Origin: Pilatotrama ljubarskyi
Taxonomy: Eukaryota > Basidiomycota > Agaricomycetes > Polyporales > Polyporaceae
DNA length: 56,985 bases
NCBI GenBank assembly: GCA_022385805.1
Contig: MU277681.1
Span: 1 to 56,985, forward strand
Reading direction: 5' to 3'
Positions 1 to 10,552 of this stretch are shown here, one piece after another. Numbering within the stretch: position 1 is the first letter of the stretch; each line of letters starts with the position of its first letter. The position numbers and the translations under genes are program-made. The notes beneath the pieces were generated by a model. The model was not told the DNA's origin, made no database searches, and saw only the letters and a program-made list of their open reading frames with translations.

Positions 1-950
1 AACGCCAACAGTGAGGGGGCATGACCGCGAACGATCTGACCCTTGCGCCAGAAGGTGTCGATGTTGGTGATGCGAGTCTTCCAGTCCTCGTAGCTGGTGG
101 GCTCCTCGCCAGATGCGTAGATGGTGTTGATGATCGACGGCTTCGAGTGACGCTCGACAAGGTCGATGAGGTGCTTGTCAGCGGTCGAGTAGCCGGCAAG
201 ATTGGCAAGCTCCTCGAACTCCTGGAAGAAGTCGGCTGCGGGGCGGCTACCCATGAGGCACTGCTCTAGATTCGCCTGGGCGGTCTTGACGACATTGGGG
301 TCGACGTAGGTCTTGTCGACCTCCGTCCAGAAGTCGTCAAGGGACTCGAAGGTCCACTTGCCGCCAGGGAGGTGGTGCTTCTTGCAGAAGACGCGCCGCC
401 AGCGCTCGATGTGGTCGCCACGGATGAAGGAGACAATTGTAGTGATTGCTCGATCCTTGTCCATGCTTCCCACGTAGAGCTGAAGCTCTTGCTTCCAGGC
501 GTCGTATCGCACCTTAGTCCCATCGAAGGTGTCGGGCTCCTTGACCTTGGGTCGGGGGGACGAGGTCGGAAACCGCTCGACGAGAGTCTGGACCGTCGCT
601 TGGATGAAGGCTTGTGTGTCCTCGTCAATTTGTGGCGCCATCGCTCTTGTTGTGCAATGAGTTTCGGGTGCGGAGGTGGTAGCGGTGGCTTCGACGGAAG
701 GGACGGATGGGGTGACGGGAGGTGCGGAAAACGCGAAGGGGTTGTGCTTGCGAGGGGCGCGCCGGTGGCAGTCGAGGTCGGGCCGCTGCTCACGGTCGAC
801 GTCGGACGTGCACGAGTCGGCGGGGCTTGCGCAAGCGGAACGGGAGGGGTAGGTGGTACGCTCGGGGAGACGGCCGGTGGGGGCGCACGAGTCACGTGCG
901 CGGGAGGCGGAGAGGGCTCGGGGGTGTAGGATTCGAGGAGAGTATCGTAG
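1..950 (-). mobile_element. Gag-like retrotransposon fragment, cut by the left window edge
   Basis: Read on the minus strand, one frame stays open from about 950 to the window edge, with its first ATG at 639-641. The part after that ATG is Gag-like: a VKEPDTFDGTKVRYDAWKQE stretch, then an LYVGSMDKDRA helix, WRRVF, and an LMGSRPAADFFQEFEELA helix. This is the usual order of the capsid-type domain in fungal LTR-retrotransposon Gag proteins. Upstream of the ATG the same frame is Ser/Thr/Pro-rich. A competing frame starts at an ATG at 961 (MDCDYDTLLESYTPEPSPPP) and may be the true N-terminus, joined to the Gag frame by a frame change somewhere near 700-850. No CCHC knuckle, protease or reverse transcriptase is visible, because they would lie off the left edge. 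No LTR pair can be tested inside the window. Confidence 0.7.
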
Positions 951-1048
951 TCACAGTCCATGCGAAACGGAGCCGGTCCACCGTCTCAGAACGGTGCGCC
1001 TGCAGTCGAGTTATTTAGACTCGACCCGGACAGGAAACCGGTTGAGTA

Positions 1049-1137
1049 GCGTGAAGGGCTCGCCGAGTAGAGCGCAAGACTGTAATCGGATATCTTCTGT
1101 GATCTTGAGGCCGCTAGTTCGATCCTGGCTCGGAGGA
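1049..1137 (+). tRNA. tRNA-Tyr(GTA)-like sequence with a 16-nt intron and a defective 5' acceptor strand
   Basis: Positions 1058-1137 fold like most of a tRNA. The D-stem is GCTC/GAGC (1058-1061/1070-1073). The anticodon stem is CAAGA/TCTTG (1075-1079/1103-1107), with anticodon GTA at 1082-1084. The T-arm pairs 1113-1117 with 1125-1129 around the loop TTCGATC. The 3' acceptor strand is TCGGAGG plus discriminator A. A 16-nt intron (1086-1101) sits just after anticodon position 37, where eukaryotic tRNA-Tyr genes carry their intron. A run of five T at 1139-1143 could end Pol III transcription. The bases where the 5' acceptor should be (1049-1055) do not pair with the 3' strand, and positions 8-9 read GG. 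The gene therefore looks truncated or rearranged at about 1057 and may be non-functional. Confidence 0.6.
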
Positions 1138-1143
1138 CTTTTT

Positions 1144-1540
1144 GCACCCATTTTGAGATTCGCAGCAACTACGGGTAAGCTGCAGTTACAGTAGATGTGG
1201 TTCGTTGGGTTTATTCGGTCTCTCTTCCCCAGCTGGGTCACAACAGCTAGTACACGGACAACGTAAAATCAGGGGGCCACCGACTCGACGTTCCCTCAAC
1301 AGCGAGGCTCCACTTCCCGTGTTCTTATTGCATTCGCGGAGTCCCACCGCTGTGTTCCTCAGAAAGGTGCTGGTACGTCGTCCGTATGCTTGAGATTCAG
1401 TGGTACAGTATGGCAAAGTGAGTCCAGAATCGATGATTATTCTCGTACACCTTGTCTTCCTGCTAACGGGCGGTGACTGTTCATGAGTAAGCATGTCATG
1501 CGGCTAAGATGTCAAACCCAGCTTACCTGCACATACTCAG
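1144..1540. other. Intergenic, no gene seen
   Basis: About 400 nt between the tRNA-like sequence and the 3' end of the next minus-strand gene. Only short overlapping frames without family features are present. Confidence 0.5.
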
Positions 1541-2740
1541 CTAGGTATCCTCAGTCCGTATATCTAGACCAGGAGCAGAGCCGATCGCCCATACTTCCTT
1601 CCACGCCTGACTGCCTCTCGAACATACATCGCCCAACACGCGCCACAACCCGAAGAGTTCAGTGGGCCGCGGACGAGGGAGAGCGAAGTCGGACGCCGCG
1701 TGAAGGCGCACGGCAAGGCCCGCACGCAGCGAATGCAACGCCACAGTGGACGTGTCCGAGATGCTAGCCAGCAGCAGCTTGGGCAACCCGTGCACCTCTC
1801 TCGGCTCGCCGTGCAATGTAGCATTGCTGACGAACGAGCTCTCGTCCTCCTCTCCGTCGGACATGCTGCCAAGCGAGTGTCGGCAGGTTGGCTCTTGATT
1901 TCCAGCCTCGGATAACAGTCGCGCGCTGCTGTGTCCTGGGAAGAGCACGGCTTCCGCGCCCTCTGGTTCCGCTGCGCTGAGGAGACGGAGAGCTGGGTCG
2001 TCAAGATCCATGGAGAGCAATGAAGCGAAGAACGAAAGCAGTGGGATGTGGATTGTGGGATGCGGTGCTGTTTGTGAAGCTGAGGCAGGACCCGAGGTCG
2101 ACACGCTAGTTGTCCTGAGCCTTGAGCTTGTGCGTGAGCGCCGTCGCGAACGGAGAGCGACGCGATATTGAGGAACGCGCATATCCGGAGGGCGCTGTGA
2201 GGACATCGACGATCGATGTGCGAGCGTCCCCGAATGTGCCGTAGACATGTAGTGCACGGGTGTAGCATCTTGGTGTTCTTCCTCGTCGTGCAAGACCCAT
2301 GACCCGTCCGACTCTGAAAGTGCCTCGACGGGATCATCGCTGGCCTCCCAGAGCTCTATCTCGACCTCTGAGTCGTCCTCAAAGGGCGTGGGCAGGTCGC
2401 CATAGCGCAGAGATGCATCATAGGTGGCGTTCCCGGCGCTGCTACTTGATTCTCGCCGACTCGCCACCACGAAGTTCTCCCCACCTAGCCTCGTGCGGGA
2501 CGTGGACCACGACTCGGACGAGTAAGAAAATTCGAAGTCTGTGGGAGCAGATGATACCGACGTCCCGGGTGTAGGAGGCTGTGAAGCGGGGCTAGGAAAG
2601 ATGTAGATCGGGTGGTCGGCGGATACTGCGGTATCGGAATCCGCAGCCTGACCGGGCTCTAGTATCAACGGAGGATCGTCTCGAGTAGACGACGTGCGTG
2701 AGACGGACTGCGGTCGAGGGGCATAGTAATATGTGGCCAT
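1541..2740 (-). CDS. Unknown Ser-rich protein
   Basis: A single uninterrupted frame gives about 399 residues from the ATG at 2738-2740 (MATYYYAPRPQSVSRTSS). The frame stays open 64 codons further upstream, but that extension reads like leader sequence, so I prefer the internal start. The first two thirds are rich in Ser, Thr, Pro and acidic residues and look disordered. An acidic stretch, FEDDSEVEIELWEASDD, is followed by a basic Arg/Ser patch (RSRRRSRTSSR). The last third is more hydrophobic and helical (LLSFFASLLSMDLDDPALRL; PKLLLASISDTSTVALHSLR) and ends in a Trp-containing segment. I recognise no domain, signal peptide or membrane span. Length, composition and lack of frame breaks favour a real gene. 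Confidence 0.6.
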   Translation of the reverse strand: MATYYYAPRPQSVSRTSSTRDDPPLILEPGQAADSDTAVSADHPIYIFPSPASQPPTPGTSVSSAPTDFEFSYSSESWSTSRTRLGGENFVVASRRESSSSAGNATYDASLRYGDLPTPFEDDSEVEIELWEASDDPVEALSESDGSWVLHDEEEHQDATPVHYMSTAHSGTLAHRSSMSSQRPPDMRVPQYRVALRSRRRSRTSSRLRTTSVSTSGPASASQTAPHPTIHIPLLSFFASLLSMDLDDPALRLLSAAEPEGAEAVLFPGHSSARLLSEAGNQEPTCRHSLGSMSDGEEDESSFVSNATLHGEPREVHGLPKLLLASISDTSTVALHSLRAGLAVRLHAASDFALPRPRPTELFGLWRVLGDVCSRGSQAWKEVWAIGSAPGLDIRTEDT

Positions 2741-4276
2741 GAATGAACTGGCCACTCGGAGCGTCGTCCTGGAAAGGAGATATCCGCTGGGAAGTTCGCA
2801 ACTTGTGAGCGTATCGGAATAGGAGGCAGCGCTTTGTGTTCTGATTTGCGACAATTCGATGGTGGTCACGGCCAAGATCGTTTGAAATTTGAATACTCTA
2901 GCGCAGTGACTCAAAAAGAATGAACGACCCACTTCGTCTATACCACGGTACGGATATGTAGCCCTGCCTCAGCCTAACGATGTAAAGCAGACCCGAGTAG
3001 TCGCGCGGAGAAGCGTTTTGACCTGAGCTTGACGAAGATCAAGCTCCAGGGTTGAGTGAACCGGCAGGTCACAATCAACCACCCACTTGTCCCTAATGAC
3101 AACGTGCAGGCGGCAGTGAGATATTGCTGAGAGGCGAACTGAACTCGGTACCAAACGAGCACCGTGCCTGCATGAGTGTGTGCCGCAGTCACTCCGACGT
3201 TCCACTCTAATTGAGCGCCCGTGCAACATAGCACAGCTCGGCACTTCCCGACTACAGTGGCGGGACGTGCGCGCTTATGTTCTACATTGCCTTTCGCCTC
3301 AGAGCTCGGGTGACCGTACTGTCCCATTCCCGTCCCCGTCAGTACTCGTGCTGGCCATGGGACCGATCATCCTCAGCAAGTCCCGGACGATGGAACCATA
3401 GCGGACAACTGGGAACTGTGCGAGCATACCTCTATGAATGAATTCCTGTCGCCGACCGCTGGTTTGTGTCCCTGGTAGCGTGTGCGGTCATAATTGTTCC
3501 GGACAGCCTGAAGGTACGCATTCCGCCAAGGCTCGCTGCTGGATATGAGGTCTGAGACTGTCGCTCAGCTGAGATCGAAGCATCGTCCTGGCTATCTGCT
3601 TCCTGGCTTTGGAAGGAAGCGGTGCACCACAATGCATACGATCACCGTTCTGAACACGACGGACGTGTGCGATCAGCCCGGAAGCACCTACATACCTCGT
3701 GAGTGGCGACAGACGGTGATCAACTCAGAGATACGGTGTATTGCCTACGAGATGTGTACTGCTTCCCTTCTGAGATCATCCGTCTGCGTATCTTCCGAGG
3801 CAGGACCTCGTGCTGCTCAGCCTCAGGCTGAGCTATTTACTACCCTTGAGTTGACTCTCTGATTGCCAGCGTAGGGCGATGCGCAATACTAAGCTGCACA
3901 TCACTCTCATTCATGTTGATCAGGACAACTGCTGATACTTCTAGCAACCCCATGCAGGCAGAAGCTCGTCGCAAGAAGGCTGCTCTGCATCTGACGTGAG
4001 ATCAAGCTGTCACTGCGCTCGACTTCTTTCATGCCGTGTATGTAAAACCAACTACAGGCACAGATTGGCGGACATTCGACTGCTGTTACGGCTTACTTAT
4101 GCGGTCCCAGGCCGGTGATTCGTAACAGAGCTGGAATGGGCCCGACTACGGCATGCTTGACCCTCCATCCTAGTACCCCAACCGTGTCGTCTCTTGTCTC
4201 CTGGTCTTCGCCGCGATCTCAGCTATCCCTCCCATCTCGGGCCTACCGGACACCCATGTCAATTCTGCAGACTGCT
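2741..4276. other. Long intergenic interval, no gene seen
   Basis: About 1.5 kb between two diverging genes (minus-strand start 2740, plus-strand start 4277). It should hold both promoters. The frames in it are short and unlike known proteins, and I saw no repeat, RNA gene or convincing TATA box. Confidence 0.45.
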
Positions 4277-7200
4277 ATGTCGCATTATTCTCTAATGATT
4301 TTGGCCCTCTGCTCGGCGCTCCCTACGCCAGTCATGTCGCAGTCGCCTGTTCAAACTTTCTTTCCAGCGGCAATCCCCCTCTCGATTCGCTCACCATACA
4401 TGAGCTCATGGCAGACAAGCACGAATGCCTCTGAGCCAATCTCACAGTCGTGGCCTGTCTTCAGAGGAGAGCCACAGGTGCGTTGTATCTTGTATGTTTC
4501 CCACCTGTCATCTCTAGATCTGATCGCACGTAGGCCGTCATGGGCTGGGAAGGCATGATAAGGATTGACAATCATACATATACCTGGCTGGGCCAAGAGT
4601 ACGACCCCACGAACATTACCAACGTTCAGATCACGCCTACTCGAACCATCTATACTATGGAGGCCGGGCCTATGAACATCACCGTCACGCTTCTTTCGCC
4701 TATAGAGGTATGAGCAGCATCGCTCATATGCGACTTCCAAACGCACTCTTACGCTTTGTACTAGCCTTCGGACTGGGTCCTCCAGTCTTTGCCGTTCTCC
4801 TACGTATCCCTCGAGTTCGATGCATTGGACGGGTCGGAACACGAAGTTCAGGTGTATATGGATATCACCGCTGGTAAGCTAGTATACAACGACGGGTCCG
4901 GTACATCGCCGTTCGCTACTGATAGCCCGTCCTCGTAGAATGGCTCTCAGGGGACCGCACCAGCCCCGTTCGCTGGGGTCAGCAGACGTCAAGCCGCAGC
5001 GTCATCCTGGAGATCGAGCTCCAGGATCCAGAAGCGGACGTCGAGATCAATGGCCAGGCGCAAGATGGCAGGGCGTACTTGGCCATGGCAAGTGTACGTC
5101 CGCCTTGCCTGCTTAGCGGCTATAATCTGAGATATCGACAGAGACCTGGCCTCACATGGCAAATAGAGAAAGAAGGCTCATCGCCTCGATTGACGTTCCC
5201 CGCGCTTGGGAGCCTCCCGGATACAGCCAATACTGCCTTCGGGCCCATCGGACCGACGTAAAGCTTAGCGTACCATTCTCCACGGTAGACACTTGCTGAT
5301 CGAGGAACGCAGGGGATTCATGATATTCGCGATCGCGGTGGGCCTCGGCAAGATCAAGAACACTTCTACGCCTGTTTCGTGGGCATTGGGATACGTGCGA
5401 ACCCCCACCATTTCGTATACCATCGATGGCGCTACTCAGCAACTCAGTCCGTATTTCGTCACGCAGTACGGGTCTGACATGGATCAAGCTGTAAGGTAAC
5501 GCGTTGTTAGAGCCGTATTCCACTGCTCACATACACTAGATCGACGATGTGACCTCCGATTTCGATGCTGCACTGGCAAGAGCCACTGCTTTCGACCAGG
5601 CTATCATCACGAAAGCCTCGAAAGTTTCAGCCCAATATGTCGACCTTGTGTCTCTTGCTGCTCGTCTGGTCATGGCTACTTTGGACATCACCGTTTCGAC
5701 TGATGCCAACGGAATGCCGAACTCTTCCGACGTTAGAGTATTCATGAAAGACGTAGGGTCCGGATCCGCTACGGGGTACGTCTGTTTGCTTGGTATTGGG
5801 TGACAAGTTAGATGATTCATATCTCACTGCGTGGCGCTGCAGACGCGTCAATCCCGTGGAGCGCATGTATGCAGCCTTGCCCGCTCTGCTATACATGAAT
5901 GCATCCCTGGTCGGCTCGCTTCTGGTGCCTCTGTTGGATGCGCAAGCTTCCTCGACCGGGCTGCCCTATGCCGCGCAAGATCTCGGTGAGTCTCTGGATT
6001 GAGGTGTCCCCTCGTACAGGTCGCTGATGCAGAAAGGTAGGACTTGCGTATCCCAACGCAACAGGCATTCGCGGTGAGCATGATCAAGGCATCGAACGTG
6101 AGATATCCCCAACACCTCGTCAGAACGCACTCTGACGCCACTGACAGAGTCCGGCAACATGCTGGTCATGCTCTACGCCCACGCGAGGTTTTCGGGTGAC
6201 GGTTCTCTGATCTATCGTCATGTGAGTGACTGCTGCACGTCTCGACTGCTGCGTCACATCGTGTCGTCTGAATTCTGCAACCTAGTACAACCTCACCAAG
6301 CGCTGGGCGGACTATCTCGTCAACACGTCGCTGACCCCGGTCAATCAGTGGGTCTTGGACTGGAATCATGAGGGCCTTCCGTCGTGCTTACAGGGCTGTA
6401 TCGACAGGTTCACCGCCGACAACGAGCATGCCGCGAATATGACGAACCTCGCCATCAAAGGGATGATTGGCGTCAAGGCAATGGCTGAGATCAGTCGCAC
6501 GCTAGGCGAGGAGAGCGACGCTGAACGATACGCGGTGTGTGTTGGCACTATTACTGCGCTACCACCGTCAGGCCTACTAAGCTGAGCGTATCAGCTTCAA
6601 GCGGCGACCCTCGTCTCCTCCTGGACGGGCTTTGCGGTGTCCTCGGACGGCAGTCATCTCCTCGGCATCTACGGGGAGCAGTCATCATGGGCATTGCTCT
6701 ACAATCTATACGCCGACCGCCTTATAGGCACCGACATCGTGGGTCAGGACGTGAGTAACATGTACCGTGACGGACTGTTCACCCTTGCATTCGCTGACTG
6801 AGCCATAGGTGCTACAAGGCCAGACGGACCTACTCAAGACGTTGAACGGTGTGTGTGCTTCGAACGGCTAGATTAACAACTGATGATATTAGCGGAGCAG
6901 CTTCTTCTTTCGGCCTTCCGATAAGTAGCAACATTGGCCCGGGTGGCGTAGCTAGTGCTGGTAAGCAGACACATCTCTCGCCAAGACTCGCGATTCTAAC
7001 GGTGAGTCGCTGTAGCATGGCTTCTGTTCACCGCAGCTATCATGTCCGATGATGCAGTGCGAGACAAGATGATACAAGCTGTGTGGACCAGAGCGTCATA
7101 CAATTCCACCATCGGCGAGTTCTCCGACGTGTACGACTCACAATCCGGTCTCATTCACAGTGGAAGCGCGGGGTGAGTCCGAATGACTGCAGTGCTCACT

Positions 7201-8014
7201 GGATCGCCCTGACCGGTCGGGTTCCTGTCAGACCAGCATTAGGCGCCATGTTCTCGCTTTTGGCTCTGAAGTGAGTCTCAGTAAAATGGGTATTTCTCAT
7301 GCATGTTGGTCCTGTGAGCTTATCCCGCGCGTGCGCAGCCTGCCCAACGTGTCTATCTCCGTGTCTCCGGATCAACCCCCATCTGCGAGTCCTGGAGAAG
7401 AGGGTGATGTCAGCAGTCACACCGTCCCTGTTGGTCCAATCATTGGGGGCGTCGTGGGCGGTCTAGCTCTAGTCGCGCTCTTCGCTGTCGGCTCGCTGGT
7501 TCTGCGCAGACGTCGCCGGGGGAACCGCACAGGACGGAGAAAGCCTCGCTGGTCGACAGGCTCGCCTTATCCCCTATCCCCCGCGTCCCATAGTGGCGCC
7601 ACCTCTGAGACGGAGATGCTCGATGCGAGGACCGATAACCGTGAGGTCATGGGAGTGGACGCATCTGCCCATTCTCATGCTTCCCTAGTTCCGTTTCCCC
7701 TTGACGCGTCGACCTCAATCATACAAAGCTCAAAAATGCAGCGCGGACGCTTGCCCGCTCCCGATCTTCCGCACGTACCCTCCTCTCCCGCCCATAGTAT
7801 CCCGATGTCAGACGCGCCGCCTGAAAGGACCGTCGCCCCAAACATGTTGGAAGTGCCCGACAGCGCAGCAGGTTCCTCGCAGAACATGGCATCACCTTTT
7901 TCAGGCGCTACGGATGGATTGCGCATGGAAGTTGAGCAGCTGGTGCGAAGGGTGCTGGTGGAGGAGATGCAGTTCGGAGGCGGCGCAGAGTCTCTCCCGG
8001 GTTATACGGAGTAA
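4277..8014 (+). CDS. GtaA-like protein (DUF5127/DUF4965/DUF1793 family) with C-terminal membrane anchor
   Basis: Eighteen exons join into 925 residues with the phase kept throughout: 4277-4477, 4534-4707, 4765-4873, 4939-5093, 5142-5257, 5289-5490, 5540-5775, 5843-5985, 6041-6073, 6148-6221, 6286-6351, 6394-6534, 6595-6750, 6809-6848, 6901-6960, 7016-7172, 7232-7270, 7339-8014. The N-terminus (MSHYSLMILALCSALPTPVM) looks like a signal peptide. SIRSPYMSSW and VMGWEGMIRIDNHTYTWLGQ match the start of fungal glutaminase A-like proteins. AALPALLYMNASLVGSLLVP, ESGNMLVMLYAHARFSGDGS, NLAIKGMIGVKAMAEIS and PALGAMFSLLAL match its later blocks. Near the C-terminus a span (VGPIIGGVVGGLALVALFAV) is followed by LRRRRRG, so the enzyme is probably tethered to the plasma membrane or wall face with a cytosolic tail of about 170 residues. 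Glutaminase activity is inferred from the Aspergillus family name. Some short exons (6286-6351, 6901-6960) have alternative splice choices. Confidence 0.88.
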
Positions 8015-8346
8015 CGCTTCTTCCCCGTGATATCGATCCTTCTTGTAATATGTACGTACCTCAAAATCCGGTCATACTGGATACAGGCGAAGGGGAACTT
8101 CGGAAGAGTTTCATTCGCACAGATGCAGGCCAGTCAAAGTTATACAAGAACGTTGTTTCGTTGAGTGCGCGCTGGGAGGCGCTCAATAAACCTAGCTGAT
8201 GGCACATCCAGATCGGGAACCCTATCCCTGGCGTCAACGACGTATTACTCTACGCGCCTTAGTACGCGCTCTCTCTCGTCCTTCGTCCCTCGGCCTCAGC
8301 TTGCGAAAGACTGCAACCTGCGGTTTCATTCTCGAGCTCGCCTATC
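8015..8346. other. Intergenic spacer between GtaA-like gene and vma11
   Basis: 332 nt holding the 3' end of the upstream gene and the promoter of the V-ATPase gene. Nothing else is recognisable. Confidence 0.5.
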
Positions 8347-9204
8347 ATGTCTGTTTGTCCACCATATGCGCCCTTCTTTGGCTTTGCGGGTGTTGCGTCA
8401 GCCGTGCGTTGCCATTCGTGCTATGTCGAGGTACTATGCTGACCCTGACGTCGGTCCTGGCTGCAGATGGTATTTAGCAGTGCGTTGCCCTGTGAGTGCG
8501 AATGAGGCCCTCTTGCTGAGTCGAATGCGCGTTATAGCCGTCGGTGCGGCCTTTGGCACCTCCAAGTCAGGCATCGGGATTGCGGGCCTCGGGACGTTCA
8601 AGCCTGAGCTCATTATGAAGGTGCGGCGGTGAACAGCCTTGCTCTTCCCATGTGTATGCTCACGCAAGCGGCCTACGTCGCCTCACGCAGTCGCTAATCC
8701 CCGTGGTCATGTCGGGTATCATTGCGGTATACGGTCTGGTGGTGTCGGTCCTCATTGCCGGTGGACGTGAGTACTCTCCCCGCTCGCAACCGTCCAGCTC
8801 AGTGAACACGCACAACCCGGTGATCTTCCACCTACAGTCAAGCCCACGGACTATTCATTATATGCAGGGTTCATCCACCTAGGGGCCGGCCTCGCGTGCG
8901 GATTCACAGGACTTGCTGCAGGATACGCGATTGGTTACGTTGGCGACTCGGTACGTCAGACCTCGCTAGTTTGGAGCACCATATCACTGAACGGAGCTGG
9001 TTGCATTCTAGTGTGTGCGCGCATACGTGTTTGAGTCGAAGGTGTTTGTGACTATGGTGCTTATCCTCATCTTCGGTGAGGTGCTGGGCTTGTACGGGTA
9101 AGTTTCATCGTAGCCTCCTCGTACTTGCCAGTCATTTACAACCCGACAGGCTCATCGTGGCCCTCATCATGAACTCACGAGCGACAGAAGCCCGGTGTCC
9201 ATGA
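8347..9204 (+). CDS. vma11: V-type ATPase Vo proteolipid subunit c'
   Basis: Seven exons (8347-8403, 8467-8479, 8538-8620, 8691-8766, 8838-8950, 9012-9097, 9150-9204) sum to 483 nt and give 160 residues, the usual length for a V-ATPase proteolipid. The protein is four transmembrane helices: [56 protein letters not shown] and [20 protein letters not shown]. The last holds the Glu that carries the proton in the rotor ring. [20 protein letters not shown] points to the fungal c' (Vma11) type rather than c (Vma3), which has Arg-Pro-Asp in that loop. The subunit sits in the vacuolar membrane rotor. Exon 2 is only 13 nt long, yet it restores the conserved MVFS reading, so I am confident of it. Confidence 0.93.
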
Positions 9205-9391
9205 GAACACGACATCCTTTCGTTGGACCTTGCTGCCCGTATCCTACAGCGCGTGCTGCGGTAGTCGCCTGATCCCTCATAGGACTTTGTATGGAACACC
9301 ATCCATAATATACATACCCGAACCTCACAGGCCATGAGAGTCAATACATTGGAACGAATCACTACGGTATACGTGCAAGCGAGTCAGACTT

Positions 9392-10140
9392 CTACCGCCT
9401 CCCTCTGGGGCTGCGGCTCCTGCTGCGGCTCTCGCTCCGGTAGCGTCGCTTCCTCGGCGGGCTCCGGCTGTAGCTCCTTCGTGACCGTGAGTCGCTAGAA
9501 GACTCCGAATCTGACGAACTGCCTGAGGAGTCCGACGAGCTGTCTGAATCACTTGAGCTGGACGAGCCTGAATCCGAATCAGAGTCGCTGTCGGACGAGG
9601 AGGATGTCGACCGAGATCTATCGAGCTATGTCAAGACCTATGACGCATCCTGATCTCAGCAATAGGAACGTACCGTCTCCTCTTCCGGGATGACCCTTCG
9701 CCTTTGTCCGTCAATGTCTGGCTGCGAGCGCGCTCCTTCTCTTTGGCCTCCAAGATACGATTCGCGGTGCCGGGCCTGTGAGGATGGTCAAACACTACTT
9801 CATGGTTGTGACAGGAGTTGTTTGGGGCTGCATACTTCGACTTGAACTCCTCCGGCACCTCGACAGACGGCTTGCCCTCAGCCTTGAGCTTCGCGAGCAG
9901 TTTCGGGTTCTCGAGCATCTTGGTGCGCGAGGGTCGCGAGACGTACGGGCGCGTCGACTTGCATTCGTAGATGAAGTGTCCTACGGTGCGTGTCGTCAAT
10001 CATCGAATGCTTGATCGCCAGTATTCGTGGGTCAATAGGTAGAGCGTAGACGCACCTGTGCCGAGGCATTTCTGGCAGATGGTAGACGAGGTAGCACGGG
10101 GCTGGTTGGCGGACTTGCGGTGCGGCGCGTACTTGGACAT
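9392..10140 (-). CDS. CCHC zinc-knuckle, SR-tailed protein (ZCCHC10-like)
   Basis: Three exons (10140-10056, 9980-9674, 9617-9392) give 205 residues. The N-terminus is basic (MSKYAPHRKSANQPRA) and leads into one zinc knuckle, CQKCLGTGHFIYEC, of form C-x2-C-x4-H-x4-C; the first intron splits the knuckle. The middle is Lys- and Glu-rich with SSRKRRR. The last exon encodes a long Ser/Asp run followed by Arg/Ser repeats (SRSRSPRGRR), typical of nuclear RNA-associated proteins. The architecture matches eukaryotic ZCCHC10-like proteins, whose exact role is not well defined; RNA binding or splicing association is an inference. The third exon has two possible acceptors, and the one at 9617 keeps the Ser/Asp frame. 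The gene converges with vma11 (187-nt gap) and diverges from the next plus-strand gene. Confidence 0.85.
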
Positions 10141-10552
10141 CGTCAGGGTATGTTTCGTGTATTTCCGGATGGCTATAGGTGGTCGAGCAGCCCAGCACGC
10201 TACAGCGATGGAGCGGTAAGAGTGAAGCCCAGGCTGGAGAAGGCGAGCAACGTTCCCCCAGCGCTCACGGACCCATTACACATTTCGAGGTTATCCCGGT
10301 ACAATTACGACTTAGAAACTCGAAATTATGTACCCACGATCAACCACAAAGGCGGAAGTCTGGTCTTGCCACAGCCCTCGACTGGCTTTGCGCTGCGGCA
10401 GAGTCGCAGCGAGTCCGAATGAGCCCTGCAGCGTACGTTCAAGGACTATAGCCTCTCTGCGCGATAAAAGATGTGCGGTATCACGCCCTGACAGCCACCA
10501 CCACCTGTCCTCCCTCTCGCCATCTCCATCCTATTGGACCTCCAGCCACAGA
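10141..10552. other. Divergent promoter region
   Basis: 412 nt between the start codons of the zinc-knuckle gene (-) and the NTase-like gene (+). It should carry both promoters. I see no clear TATA box. Confidence 0.45.

Noticed and set aside
266..961. 231-residue Pro/Ser-rich open frame on the minus strand
   Set aside because: Its second half is a frame-shifted shadow of the Gag domain. Only its first 20-100 residues may be real.
7701..8030. Second frame overlapping the GtaA tail
   Set aside because: Out of frame with the confirmed last exon and without features.
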